A stretch of DNA of 64,000 bases from assembly GCA_027482185.1 (NCBI GenBank), contig JAIXWF010000011.1:248001-312000 (forward strand), written 5' to 3'. The notes under the pieces were generated by a model. The model was not told where the DNA came from, searched no databases, and saw only the letters and a list, made by a program, of their open reading frames with translations. The translations under genes were made by a program, and so were the position numbers. Positions 8,400 through 17,335 of this stretch are shown here, in pieces. Each line of letters starts with the position of its first letter. Positions within the stretch are counted from its first letter, which is position 1. Source of the stretch: Opitutaceae bacterium (GTDB taxonomy: Bacteria > Verrucomicrobiota > Verrucomicrobiia > Opitutales > Opitutaceae).

Positions 8400-9080
8400 T
8401 CAGCTCTGCGGGGCGGAAGACGATTCTTCCGCGCCCTCGTCGCCGCCCTCGTCCGAATCCGGCACGTTTTCGTCGCGCCGGACGTGGAACTTGGGCTTCC
8501 GCTTGTTGGGCGGAAGCGGGGTCAGCATGACGTGGATGTTGCGGCCGATCAGCTTCGGCTCGGCGTCGGGATGGCCCATGCCGGCGAGATCCGCGACGGC
8601 GCGCTTCATCACGTCGAAACCGATTTCCGTGTGGGCCATTTCGCGGCCGCGGAACTTGAGGCGCATCTTCACCTTGTTGCCGTGGTCGAGGAATTCCTCG
8701 GCGTGGCGCAGCTTGGTCTCGTAGTCGTGCTGCTCGATGCGGGCGGTAAACTCGATTTCCTTGATCTTGCTCGCGGTGGACTTCGCGTTCGAGTGCTTCT
8801 TCTGCTCCTCGTACACGTATTTGCCGAAGTCCATGATGCGGCAGACCGGCGGCGTGGCGTTGGGCGCGACCTCGACGAGGTCGAGGCCGTTTTCCAGCGC
8901 GAGGTTGATGGCTTTCGGCGTATCCAGAATCCCGAGCTGCTTGCCCTCGGGGGAAATCACCCGGACCTGCGGGACTTTGATCCGGTGGTTGCGGCGGATG
9001 GCCGCGAACGGGTCGACATTGCGACGCTGGTAAGAACCGGGACGGTTGCCGCCTCCGGCGGAAGGGAACGAGTTGGCCAT
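8400..9080 (-). CDS. infC: translation initiation factor IF-3
   Basis: IF-3 of 226 residues, which binds the 30S subunit and enforces start-codon fidelity. The N domain opens NHRIKVPQVRVISPEGKQLG, followed by ALENGLDLVEVAPNATPPVC and IMDFGKYVYEEQKK. The C domain carries the classic EIEFTARIEQHDYETKL and FRGREMAHTEIG segments. A 45-residue acidic/Ser-rich tail (DENVPDSDEGGDEGAEESSS) extends beyond the usual end. The ATG at 9080 is chosen over a TTG at 9143. No purine-rich Shine-Dalgarno sequence is obvious. The usual followers rpmI and rplT are absent; an amidase gene comes next. Confidence 0.95.
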   Translation of the reverse strand: MANSFPSAGGGNRPGSYQRRNVDPFAAIRRNHRIKVPQVRVISPEGKQLGILDTPKAINLALENGLDLVEVAPNATPPVCRIMDFGKYVYEEQKKHSNAKSTASKIKEIEFTARIEQHDYETKLRHAEEFLDHGNKVKMRLKFRGREMAHTEIGFDVMKRAVADLAGMGHPDAEPKLIGRNIHVMLTPLPPNKRKPKFHVRRDENVPDSDEGGDEGAEESSSAPQS

Positions 9081-9175
9081 CAATAAGGGTTGGACTGGTG
9101 TCTGGTCGGACGGGCATTTCGCCCGGAACCCCCGCGGGAGCAAGGGTTATTTGGGTCCCGGGCCCGCGGCCGGCC

Positions 9176-9586
9176 TCACACGCTGAAGCTTTCGCCGCAG
9201 GAACAGCTGGCTTTGGCGTTGGGATTGGAGAACTTGAATCCGCCCGAGACCATGGCGTGGGAATAGTCGAGATGCGTGCCTTTCAGGTAGAGCGCGCTCT
9301 TGCTGTCGACGACGACGCGGACACCCGCGGTGGCGACCAGAATGTCGCCGCGCCGCGGCTCCGGCACGAATTTCATCCGGTAACTGAGCCCGTTGCAGCC
9401 GCCGCCGGTGATGGCGACCCGCAGGAACTCGCCCTGGTTCTCGCGCGCGATCAACGCCGCGACCTTGGCGCCGGCGGCCGCGGTGAGGCGGATCAGATTT
9501 TCGTTCCCGGCCCGCACGCCCTCGGGCAGCGGCCCGGCCGCCGGGACGGGCGGGGCGGCAAGGTCGGACGTCGGCGCGGAGGACAT
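9176..9586 (-). CDS. HesB/IscA-family iron-sulfur assembly protein
   Basis: A 136-residue A-type iron-sulfur carrier. The three conserved cysteines are present, one in GGGCNGLSY and two in the C-terminal CSCGESF. An N-terminal extension of about 30 residues rich in Ala/Pro precedes the domain. The protein is expected to deliver or hold Fe-S clusters in the cytoplasm. The ATG at 9586 is preferred since further upstream frame runs through a hairpin-containing non-coding region. It precedes infC by 95 bp on the same strand. Confidence 0.9.
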   Translation of the reverse strand: MSSAPTSDLAAPPVPAAGPLPEGVRAGNENLIRLTAAAGAKVAALIARENQGEFLRVAITGGGCNGLSYRMKFVPEPRRGDILVATAGVRVVVDSKSALYLKGTHLDYSHAMVSGGFKFSNPNAKASCSCGESFSV

Positions 9587-9641
9587 GGGAAGGAGGAAAG
9601 CTCCGTTCGCCGCCGGCGCAACCGCAACCTCGCGGAACCGG

Positions 9642-9681
9642 GATCGCGGCGCAGTGTTTTGCCTGCCACTGCGCCGCGATC
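9642..9681. repeat. perfect 15-bp hairpin
   Basis: GATCGCGGCGCAGTG and CACTGCGCCGCGATC are exact reverse complements around a 10-nt loop (TTTTGCCTGC). Neither side is followed by a T-run, so it looks more like a REP-type palindrome than a terminator. It lies 56 bp upstream of the HesB-type start codon. Confidence 0.7.
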
Positions 9682-9741
9682 GGGTTGGTGCAACAGGGCG
9701 CGGCCATCCGCCCCTGGAAAGGCTCTCGACCCCGGCCCGTT

Positions 9742-9778
9742 CCCGCTTCCGCAACGGTCTCGCCGCTGCGGAAGCGGG
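9742..9778. repeat. perfect 12-bp hairpin
   Basis: CCCGCTTCCGCA pairs exactly with TGCGGAAGCGGG across a 13-nt loop. It lies 61 bp beyond the preceding hairpin in the same gap and differs from it in sequence. Confidence 0.65.
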
Positions 9779-9983
9779 CTGGTTGGCTGGGTTACCCCGG
9801 AAACCGACGCCGGGAACTGACGCGGCGTGCGTGGCATCGGAATCCGAAAGTTGGAAAGGAGCGGCGCCGCGGCGAGGACCGGGCGGACAGCAGGCAAAGG
9901 GTTGCCCGGCTTTCCGGCCAGCGCCCGGTGACGGGTGGCTGCGGACCGGTGACGAGCGGCGCCGCGGACGAGTTACAACCGGC

Positions 9984-10742
9984 TCAGACCGGCAGACGGA
10001 AGGCCGCGCCGCTCTCCCGCGGCAGCCGCGCCTTTAGTTCGGTCCATTCCCGGCGGCTGACCCGGAGCGGGCTGCGCAAGCCTTCGAGGTGCAGCAGCGG
10101 GGCGTCCCCGCCGTCGTCTTCGATCCGCTGCAGCCGCGCCAAATTGATCAGCGCCTGGCGGTGCGCCCGCGCGAACGGCGGCGCCGGCAGGGTATCCTCC
10201 CAGGCCCGCAAGGTCTGCCGGACCAGAATCCGCTCCCCGGTCACCAGATCGAGTTCCGAGTAGTTCTCGCAGGAACGGATCGCGGTGATCGCCGCCAGCT
10301 CGAGAAACCGCGCTCCGCCGTCCGTGCGCACGTAGACGGTGTCGCCGGCCCGCAGCCGGCCCGGCGTCGGCCCGGCATCCTCGCGCGCGGCAGTCCGGCC
10401 GGGGGCGCAACGGGCCAGGGTCGCGGCCAGACGCTCGGGCTTGATCGGTTTCAGGAGGTAATCGAGCGCGTTCACCTCGAAGGCCCGCAACGCGTGTTCG
10501 TCGTGCGCCGTGACGAAGATCAGCGCCGCGCCCGGCCGCACCAGCGGCACCAGGTCGAAACCGGTCCCGCCCCGCAGCTGGATGTCGAGGAAGACCGCGT
10601 CGTAGCCCCCGGCCGCCAGCAGCTCGCGGGCGGCCGGGATCGTGCCGGCCTCCCCGGCGACTCCGACTTCCGGATACGCGGCCAGCAGGGTCCGCAGCAC
10701 GGCGCGCGCGGGCGGTTCGTCGTCGATCAGCAGGACGTTCAT
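9984..10742 (-). CDS. LytTR-family response regulator
   Basis: A 252-residue cytoplasmic transcription regulator. The receiver domain (about 1-115) has DD at 7-8, the phosphoacceptor D53 in FLDIQL and K98 in LLKPIKP. The C-terminal LytTR DNA-binding domain (about 140-240) shows CENYSELDL and FARAHRQALINLARLQRI, the usual family landmarks. It starts 9 bp after the stop of the sensor kinase gene, so the pair is one operon. LytTR regulators usually bind direct repeats upstream of target genes; no target can be assigned from this window. Confidence 0.92.
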   Translation of the reverse strand: MNVLLIDDEPPARAVLRTLLAAYPEVGVAGEAGTIPAARELLAAGGYDAVFLDIQLRGGTGFDLVPLVRPGAALIFVTAHDEHALRAFEVNALDYLLKPIKPERLAATLARCAPGRTAAREDAGPTPGRLRAGDTVYVRTDGGARFLELAAITAIRSCENYSELDLVTGERILVRQTLRAWEDTLPAPPFARAHRQALINLARLQRIEDDGGDAPLLHLEGLRSPLRVSRREWTELKARLPRESGAAFRLPV

Positions 10743-10751
10743 GGCGGATGA

Positions 10752-13700
10752 CTAGAGTGCCGCGGCCGCTTCGCGTCGGACCGCGGCGCGGAGCCGCAGC
10801 CGGACGGTGACCCAGCCGTCCGCAGGGTCGATCTCGAGTTCGTGCGCGCCCGGATGGTAGCGCTGCAGCCGCTGCCGCAGGTTGGCGAGGCCGATGCCGG
10901 ACGAAGGGGCGCGCACCGCGTCGGGCCGCTCCACCCACGTCCCGGTGTTGGCCACGGTGAGCAGCAGCGTGCCGTCGGGCTCGAGCTCGGCGGCGACCCG
11001 GACGTGGAGCTCGCCGTCGCAGGTGGCGCCGCCGTATTTCATCGCGTTCTCGACCAGCGGCAGGAGCAGAAACGGCGGCAGCGGCTGGTGGCGCACGCGC
11101 TCGTCCGCCTGCACCCGGCCGTGCAGGCCGTCGCCCCAGCGGACTTTCTCGATCTCGAGATAGATCGCGAGCTTGTCGAATTCGGCGCCGACGGTCGTGT
11201 GCTCCTCGTGGCGGCGGTCGAGCGCGATCCGGCAGAAATCCGCCAGTTTCAGCACCATGTTCGCCGCCGCCGGCGGGGCGGTGAGCGCGAGGCTGTAGAC
11301 GGAGTTGAGCGCGTTGTAGAGGAAGTGGGGGTTGAGCTGGTACCGGAGCACTTCGAGGCGGGCCTCCTCCTCCGCGAGCCGGGCCGCCGCCTTGGCGTCG
11401 AGCTCGAGGCGGTGCAGCCGGGCGAGCTCCACGTTGCTGCGCTGGAGTTCCTCCGTGCGCGCCGCCACCAGCGCCTCCAGCGCGAGGGCCCGGCGGCGCA
11501 GCGTGCGGGTGCGCAGCCGGATCAGGCCGAGGAGCACCGCGCCGGCCCCCGCGAGGTAGCCGGCCCACGCCGCCCGGGTCGACCACCACGGCGCGGTGAT
11601 CGTCACCGGCAATTCCGCGACGGCGCTGGTCCGCCCGGCCTGGTCCGCGGCCTGGACCTGGAAGCGGTAGCTGCCGGCCGGCAGCCGCGTGAAATCGCGC
11701 CACGGCTCCGCGGACCAGGCCCGCCAGCCGGCCTCGAAACCGGCCAACCGCGTCCGGTAGCTCACCGTCGGCCGGCCGCGGTGGTCCGTCACGAAGGACG
11801 CGGCCGCGAATTCGAACCGCAGCGATCCGTCGCCCGCCTCGAGCGCCAGATCGCGCCCGTTGCCTTCGCTCCAGTACACGGCCCCGTCCCCGGCCACCAC
11901 CTGGCGCAACGCGACCGCCAGCGTGGGCAGCGGCGCCGGCGGTTTCCATCCGAGATCGATCGAGGCCAGCAGGTCCTTGCCCGCCACCCACAGCGTCCCG
12001 CGGTCCTCCAGCAGGTGCACCGCCGCGAGGTCGCGCAGCATCGGCGCCGGGAATTCTTCCGCGCGCCAACGGCCGGCGCCGTCCGGCACCACGCGCAGGA
12101 ACCGCCGGTCCGGCGCCGCGAGCCGCAGCCAACACGTGCCGTCGGGGTTCACGCCGACGGCTTCGGCGCCGAACACCGCCGTGTCCGGCAGTCCGGCGAT
12201 CCGCGTTTCCGGCACGAACCGGTCGGCGGCGGCGTCGTGGCGCAACAGGAAGCCCGACGACGACGCGAGCGTCGAACCGCCGAGGTTGAAAAGATGGATA
12301 CGCGGTTTGCGCTGCAACTGCGGCACCCCTTCGCCGGGACCGTAGTGCCGCACCGGCGCGGCAAGGGACGCGGTCGCCTCCGGCCCGCCGGCGTCGACGC
12401 GCCAAATCCGTCCGTCCTTGGCGGCGCCCCAGATCCGCCCGCCCCCCGCGTCGAAAAGCGGGTCGCGGCCCGCCGGCAGATCCTGGATCCGTCCGGCCGG
12501 GCGCCACTCCCCGCCTTCGATCCGGAACCACCACACGCCGCTCGCATCGCCGGCGAGCAGCACGTCGGGGCGGCCGCGCACGCCGGTCACCGACGTGATC
12601 GCGAGATTGCTGAGGGGCCGCGTGCCGCCGCCCAGCACCTCGACAAGCCCGGTCGCCGCCGCGAAAACCCGGCCGCCGGACGCGGCCAGCGCCTCCGCCC
12701 CGCGGTGCAGGCCGTCGAGCGGCGGAAAGATCCCGGGCCATTCGACGTAGCGCGCGATGCCGCCGCTGTGCGCGACCAGCAGACCGTCGCCGTCGCGCAA
12801 CAGGAACCGCGGATCGCCCTGCAGTCCCTGGGCGCCATCGTGCCGGGCGAACGCCGAGCGGATCTGCAGCCGCGCGATCTGGTCGCGGGAGGCCACCCAA
12901 AGGCCCCCTTCGCCGTCGGCCGCCACGCGGTTCACCCGCGGGGTCATGACGTTCGGCAAGCGGTCGAGCAGCCGTTCGACCTGGCCCTCGGGCGTGACGA
13001 TCACCCCGCCGGGCCGCGAGGTCACAAAAGCCATCGCCCCGTCGGGCAAAAAGGTCGCCGCGATCGCCTCGGCCTCGCGGAACAGCGGCGGGCGCATCGG
13101 CAGCGGCCGCCACGTGCGCGTGGCCCCCCGCCAACGCGCCGGCCCCAGCGCGGTGAGCAGGATCGATTCCCCGTCGCCCGCCTCGCGCGAGGCAAATACG
13201 CGGAACGGACTCTGCCGGTTCGGCGCCACCCGCAGCACCTCGCGGGCGACGATGGGCACCGAGCGGCCGCCGTCCTCGAGCCGCACGACCTCGCGCTCGG
13301 AGACCTTGGTGTGCATCGCCCCGTCCATCCACCAGATCAACCCGAAGCGCTCGCCCGTGCGCCACGTCGTGGTGCCGCCGTCGGCCCCGATGCGGAGCAC
13401 GTGCTGCGAGCCGCGGAACCACATCGCCCCGCCGGCGGCGAGAGCCTGGTCCATCGCGCCGGTCTCGCCCTCCGGGAGCGGGAACAGCACCGTTTCCGCC
13501 TGCAGCGCGCCGCCCGGATCGCGTTCGAGCCGCACGATTTCGTTCTCGGAAATCGCCCAGATCCGGCCGGCGGCGTCGGCCGCGACATCGAGCACGGCGC
13601 CGCCGTGCGGCAACGGCACGAGCCGCCAGCGGGCGCCGTCGAACTCGAGGACGCCGGCGCCGTTGCCGACGTAGATCCGGCCCGTGGCCGGGTGCTGGAC

Positions 13701-13931
13701 GATGCCGGTGTTGCCCGCGGCGCCGCCGTAATCCTCGGGCCGCCACACCTGAGCGAAAGGATTGCCGGTGACGCGCGGATTCACGATCTCCACCGCCGGC
13801 GGCACCGGCCGCGGCGGCGGCGGCTGCGCGCGCAGCGCCCCGCTCGCACCCGCGAGGATCGCGGCCAGGCACAGGAGGTGGGTGATTCCGGACGACACGC
13901 CGGCCGCACGCTGGCGGTTCGGAAGGCGCAT
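10752..13931 (-). CDS. LytS-type sensor histidine kinase with periplasmic beta-propeller
   Basis: A 1059-residue sensor kinase. After a signal segment (about 18-36), residues ~40-690 form a two-component-regulator propeller domain, with repeated GRIWA/GLWVAS/GTLWVAG blades. A Y_Y_Y-like domain (SYRTRLAGFEAGW, LPAGSYRFQVQA) and one membrane helix (WAGYLAGAGAVLLGLIRL) follow. The cytoplasmic half has a coiled coil and a HisKA_5 phosphoacceptor in YQLNPHFLYNALNSVYSL, with an ATPase domain ending in GIGLANLRQRL. The arrangement resembles hybrid sensors that detect saccharides, but this one signals to a separate LytTR partner. An N-box is visible in LVENAMKYGG. Confidence 0.9.
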   Translation of the reverse strand: MRLPNRQRAAGVSSGITHLLCLAAILAGASGALRAQPPPPRPVPPAVEIVNPRVTGNPFAQVWRPEDYGGAAGNTGIVQHPATGRIYVGNGAGVLEFDGARWRLVPLPHGGAVLDVAADAAGRIWAISENEIVRLERDPGGALQAETVLFPLPEGETGAMDQALAAGGAMWFRGSQHVLRIGADGGTTTWRTGERFGLIWWMDGAMHTKVSEREVVRLEDGGRSVPIVAREVLRVAPNRQSPFRVFASREAGDGESILLTALGPARWRGATRTWRPLPMRPPLFREAEAIAATFLPDGAMAFVTSRPGGVIVTPEGQVERLLDRLPNVMTPRVNRVAADGEGGLWVASRDQIARLQIRSAFARHDGAQGLQGDPRFLLRDGDGLLVAHSGGIARYVEWPGIFPPLDGLHRGAEALAASGGRVFAAATGLVEVLGGGTRPLSNLAITSVTGVRGRPDVLLAGDASGVWWFRIEGGEWRPAGRIQDLPAGRDPLFDAGGGRIWGAAKDGRIWRVDAGGPEATASLAAPVRHYGPGEGVPQLQRKPRIHLFNLGGSTLASSSGFLLRHDAAADRFVPETRIAGLPDTAVFGAEAVGVNPDGTCWLRLAAPDRRFLRVVPDGAGRWRAEEFPAPMLRDLAAVHLLEDRGTLWVAGKDLLASIDLGWKPPAPLPTLAVALRQVVAGDGAVYWSEGNGRDLALEAGDGSLRFEFAAASFVTDHRGRPTVSYRTRLAGFEAGWRAWSAEPWRDFTRLPAGSYRFQVQAADQAGRTSAVAELPVTITAPWWSTRAAWAGYLAGAGAVLLGLIRLRTRTLRRRALALEALVAARTEELQRSNVELARLHRLELDAKAAARLAEEEARLEVLRYQLNPHFLYNALNSVYSLALTAPPAAANMVLKLADFCRIALDRRHEEHTTVGAEFDKLAIYLEIEKVRWGDGLHGRVQADERVRHQPLPPFLLLPLVENAMKYGGATCDGELHVRVAAELEPDGTLLLTVANTGTWVERPDAVRAPSSGIGLANLRQRLQRYHPGAHELEIDPADGWVTVRLRLRAAVRREAAAAL

Positions 13932-14010
13932 GTCGAACCGTCGCGCGGGCCCGGGCGCGGGGCCAGTTCCGCGTGACGGACGGCGGGGCCCCGGTGACGG
14001 CCGGGCGGTC

Positions 14011-15879
14011 CTAGCGGCGCGCGGCGCGCAGCAACTCCACGCTGCGTTTCGGGTTGATCCGGTTGATGCGCCCGTCGGCGCTGCGCTCGGCGCCGCGCTG
14101 GATGAGGTCGATCACCTCGGCGACCGTCAGCCGCGGCTGGAGCGCGAGCAGCTTCGCGGCGAGGTTGGCGACGTTCGGCGAAGCCATCGACGTGCCCGAG
14201 TACTTCATGCGCTCGCCGCCGGGCAGCTCGCTCTCCACCTCGAAGCCGTTCGCGTGCACGTCGACGTTCCGGCCGAAACTGGTGAACGACGTTTCCTCGC
14301 CCGCCTGGTCGACCGCGCCGACGGTCAGCACGTTGGGCAGGTCGATGCCGGAGGGAATGAACTCGGCGAATGCGGCGTCGTTGTCGCTGTTGCCCGCGGC
14401 GACGACGAACAGGATGTCCGGCGCGCCGGACATCGCTTCCGTCAGCGCGACCCGCGACAGCTCGAAATACTCGCGGGCGGTCTTCTTGCGTTCCTCCGGG
14501 GTGCCGCCGGCGCCGTTGGCCTCGAAGGCGCCCTCGATGTCGCGGGGGGAACCGCCCCAGCTCATGTTCACGACGCGCACCTGGCGCTGCTTGAAATACG
14601 CCACGACCTCGCGCATCGCGGCCGCGTCGCGGCGCGCCTGCTCGAGGGTCGGCACGTCGGGAATCATGCGGTGGTCGAAGGTGATCCGCGCCGCGAGCAG
14701 GCGGATCGCGGGATTGCCCGCGGCCGCGATGCCCGCGACGTGCGTGCCGTGCGTGTAGTTGCCGAAGAAATTCAGGCCCTCGATGAACGGCTTCACCGCG
14801 TCGGGCTTGAGGCCGGACATCAGCTTCTTGAGCTCGGCGCCCTCGGCGGACTCGATGCTCGCCTGCACGTCCAGCAGGCCCTTCGTGAGATTCCGCATGC
14901 CCGGATAATTCGCCTTTTGCTCCGCCGTCAGCGGGAGCAGCAACTCGGGCACCCGGTTCGCTTTCAGATCGTACGCGATGCCGTGCACGTCGTCCACGAA
15001 GCCGTTGCCGTCGTCGTCGCGGCCGTTCGCCGTCTCCGCCGGATTGGTCCATACCTTGGCGCCGAAGACCGCCGCGTCGACGCCGCTGTCCCAGATCGCC
15101 ACCACCACCGGGGCGAGCCCGGACGCACCGGCCAAATCGACCGAGCGCGCGGCCCAGATGTCGGCCTTGGTCTTCTGGTTCGCCGCGACATAGGCCGACA
15201 GCGCGGCGACCCGCTCGGCCTTGAGCGGCAGGTAGTGCGCGAAACTCGTGCGCTGGGCCACGAGGGCCTGCGCGACGTCGCCGCTGACGGCGCCGGTCTT
15301 GTCGACGCCGGGCTGGAACTGGCTGCCGATGTTCCCCAGCAGCAGCGCCTCGCTGGCGATCTCGGCGCTGCCCTTCGTCTGCTTGATCACGTCGCCCACG
15401 ACCGCCCAAGGCAGGGCGGCGAGCGCCGCGGCATAGCGGCGGGCGAATTCCGCGCGGAAGGCGGCTTCGTTGCCCGACTCGACCGCGCGGCGGGCGGCGA
15501 TGTAGGTCTCCGCCAGCAGTCCGGTCACGAGCTTGGCCGCGGGCTTCTCTTCCAGTTCGCGCATCTTGCGGATACGCGCGAGCGCCTCGTCGTAGCGGCC
15601 GGCATGCACGTCCAGGGCGAGCAGCGTGCCGAGGATGTCCTGCAGCGTCGAGCGGTCGGCGATGTCGAAATCCGCGAGCAGCTTTTCGAGGTCGGCGCGC
15701 ACCGCCGCGGCCAGCTTGGCGTAGGCGGCATCGTCGGTGAGCACCTTGGTGACGTCACCGGTCAACGGATACTGGTGGCGCGGCAGCTGGTCCTGCGACG
15801 TGATCTTGGGTTTCGGGGCGGTGGCGGCGAACAGGCCGGTGCAGGCGAGCAGCAGGAGGGCGGGGAAAACGCGTTTCAT
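14011..15879 (-). CDS. S8 family serine peptidase (subtilase), secreted
   Basis: A 622-residue subtilisin-like protease with a signal peptide (residues 1-19). Residues ~20-245 form a helical N-terminal region of unknown function that may act as a prodomain. The catalytic triad is intact: D264 in AIWDSGVD, H377 in THGTHVAG and S564 in SGTSMASP, with oxyanion N497 in AAGNSDN. The insert between D and H is long and contains a calcium-like acidic motif (NGRDDDGNGFVDD). The ATG at 15879 starts the signal peptide. The gene is divergent from the DUF3500 gene, with a 105-bp shared upstream region. Confidence 0.9.
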   Translation of the reverse strand: MKRVFPALLLLACTGLFAATAPKPKITSQDQLPRHQYPLTGDVTKVLTDDAAYAKLAAAVRADLEKLLADFDIADRSTLQDILGTLLALDVHAGRYDEALARIRKMRELEEKPAAKLVTGLLAETYIAARRAVESGNEAAFRAEFARRYAAALAALPWAVVGDVIKQTKGSAEIASEALLLGNIGSQFQPGVDKTGAVSGDVAQALVAQRTSFAHYLPLKAERVAALSAYVAANQKTKADIWAARSVDLAGASGLAPVVVAIWDSGVDAAVFGAKVWTNPAETANGRDDDGNGFVDDVHGIAYDLKANRVPELLLPLTAEQKANYPGMRNLTKGLLDVQASIESAEGAELKKLMSGLKPDAVKPFIEGLNFFGNYTHGTHVAGIAAAGNPAIRLLAARITFDHRMIPDVPTLEQARRDAAAMREVVAYFKQRQVRVVNMSWGGSPRDIEGAFEANGAGGTPEERKKTAREYFELSRVALTEAMSGAPDILFVVAAGNSDNDAAFAEFIPSGIDLPNVLTVGAVDQAGEETSFTSFGRNVDVHANGFEVESELPGGERMKYSGTSMASPNVANLAAKLLALQPRLTVAEVIDLIQRGAERSADGRINRINPKRSVELLRAARR

Positions 15880-15984
15880 GGCGACGCACGGTGGCGGAGA
15901 CGCCGTGCGGCGCAAGCCGGCGGCGACGAACGGCGGCCGCGCTGCGGCCTTGCCGCCGGCGCGGGATTGCCGCCAACTCGCCCC

Positions 15985-17013
15985 GTGCGCTCCACCCCTC
16001 GCCTCCTCCTGGCCCTCGGGCTAGTCCTCGCCTCGTCGCTTGCGACGCGGGCCCACGAAGTCGCGGCCGACATGGCCGCCGCCGCCGCGAAGTTCCTCGC
16101 CGCGCTCGATCCCGCGCAGCAGCAGCTCGCCTCCTATCCGCTCACGGACAAAGAGCGGGAGAACTGGAATTTCGTGCCGCTCGCCCGGCAGGGGTTGCCG
16201 ATCAAGAAGATGACAACGGACCAGCAGGCGCTCGCGCTCGCGCTGCTCCGGACCGGTCTCAGCCACACCGGCATGGCCAAGGCGCAGGCCATCATGGCCC
16301 TGGAGCTCGTGCTCAAGGAGATCGAGAAGGACACCGTGGGCCGCCGCGATCCGACGCTGTATTATGTGACGGTCTTCGGCACCCCGGCCGCGGACAAGTC
16401 GTGGGGTTGGCGCTTCGAGGGCCACCATTTGTCGTTCAACTTCACCGTCGTCGACGGCCGGCACGTGTTCTTCGCGCCGTCGTTCATGGGGACCAATCCC
16501 GCCGAGGTGCGCAGCGGTCCGCGGCAGGGCGAACGCGTCCTCGCGGCCGAAGAGGACCTCGGGCTCGCGTTCGTGAATTCCCTCGACGCAAACCAGCGCA
16601 AGACCGCCGTGTTCGCGGCCGACGCGCTCAAGGAAATCGTCACGACCAACAAGCCGCGCGTGGCGCCGCTGGCCCCCGCCGGCATCGCCCTCGCCGACCT
16701 GCGCCCCGCGCAGCGGGAAAAGCTGCTCGAGCTCGTGCGCTCCTACCTCGACCGCTGGCGGCCGGACCTCGCGGCCGAAACCTTCGCGAAATACAACGCG
16801 GCGGGCCTCGAGAAAATCACGTTCGCGTGGGCCGGCGGTTTCGACCGCAGCAAAGCGACGTACTACCGCATCCAGGGGCCGACGTTCCTGATCGAGTTCG
16901 ACAACTTCCAGAACAACTCGAACCACATCCACACCGTGGTCCGCGACTTCAAGGGCGACTTCGGCCACGACCTGCTCGCCGAGCACTACGCCCGCGACCA
17001 CGGCAAGAAGTGA
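15985..17013 (+). CDS. DUF3500-domain protein, secreted
   Basis: A 342-residue protein, recognised as a DUF3500 member by the segments GWRFEGHHLSFNFTVVDG, FFAPSFMGTNPAEV and the C-terminal FDNFQNNSNHIHTVVRD. The frame is open further upstream, but the GTG at 15985 is the best start: it begins VRSTPRLLLALGLVLASS, a signal peptide ending near TRAHE. The conserved histidines (GHH, NSNHIH) suggest a metal or heme site, but no activity is established for the family to my knowledge. It is divergent from the subtilase. A terminator-like stem lies about 240 bp downstream. Confidence 0.8.
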   Translation: MRSTPRLLLALGLVLASSLATRAHEVAADMAAAAAKFLAALDPAQQQLASYPLTDKERENWNFVPLARQGLPIKKMTTDQQALALALLRTGLSHTGMAKAQAIMALELVLKEIEKDTVGRRDPTLYYVTVFGTPAADKSWGWRFEGHHLSFNFTVVDGRHVFFAPSFMGTNPAEVRSGPRQGERVLAAEEDLGLAFVNSLDANQRKTAVFAADALKEIVTTNKPRVAPLAPAGIALADLRPAQREKLLELVRSYLDRWRPDLAAETFAKYNAAGLEKITFAWAGGFDRSKATYYRIQGPTFLIEFDNFQNNSNHIHTVVRDFKGDFGHDLLAEHYARDHGKK

Positions 17014-17164
17014 ACCCGGCGGCGGCCCCGGCCGCGCCCCGCGCGCGGTCCAGAGATATGACAAAAAACACCAAAAAAAATCTGGACGCACGACGCGGGG
17101 CTGTCACGTTCGCTGTCGCATCAGGAACGAGTCGGCCTTAACAAGCCGGCTCCGCCAACCGGGC

Positions 17165-17247
17165 CGGGAGCGGCCACGGTGGATCGGGTCCCTCAAAAGG
17201 CCCGGATGTGCGAGACTCACCCGAGCCTCGAACCAAGAACGCTCCCG
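17165..17247 (+). ncRNA. candidate structured RNA or mRNA leader
   Basis: An 8-bp closing helix CGGGAGCG / CGCTCCCG (17165-17172, 17240-17247) encloses a region with an inner stem CGGGTCC / GGCCCG around a CTCAAAA loop. A rho-independent terminator follows 7 nt later. The layout suits a small RNA or an attenuating leader for the small gene at 17336. I tested it by eye as a tRNA and it fails: there is no T-loop and no fitting anticodon arm. The family is unknown. Confidence 0.3.
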
Positions 17248-17253
17248 AAGACG

Positions 17254-17284
17254 AAACCGACCTGATGCCCAGGTCGGTTTTTTG
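17254..17284 (+). terminator. rho-independent terminator upstream of the small arm-domain gene
   Basis: Stem AAACCGACCT / AGGTCGGTTT (17254-17263, 17271-17280) with a 7-nt loop GATGCCC is followed by a run of T. It lies about 50 bp before the next start codon, so it ends an upstream transcript or works as an attenuator. Confidence 0.8.
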
Positions 17285-17335
17285 TTTTCCCAGCCTGAGG
17301 CGCGCCAGGTCAGTCCCATCACGAACATCCGCACC

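Larger units (their letters stand above)
9587..9983. other. 397-bp gap with two perfect hairpins
   Basis: No gene is supported between the HesB-type gene and the LytTR regulator. Two perfect inverted repeats (9642-9681 and 9742-9778) are the only clear structures. Short ORFs across them have no recognisable content. Confidence 0.6.
17014..17335. other. 322-bp gap, possible leader or small RNA
   Basis: No coding region is supported. The gap holds an A-rich stretch at 17058-17080 flanked by GTCCAGA and TCTGGAC (17048-17054, 17081-17087), a possible structured segment at 17165-17247, and a terminator at 17254-17284. Confidence 0.5.

Noticed and set aside
9973-13872. 1299-codon minus-strand ORF
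   Set aside because: A different frame of the same strand as the LytTR pair, covering both real genes; the translation is Arg/Gly-rich without motifs.
17166-17246. Possible tRNA
   Set aside because: A 7-bp outer stem is present, but there is no T-loop, D-arm or anticodon arm in register on either strand.
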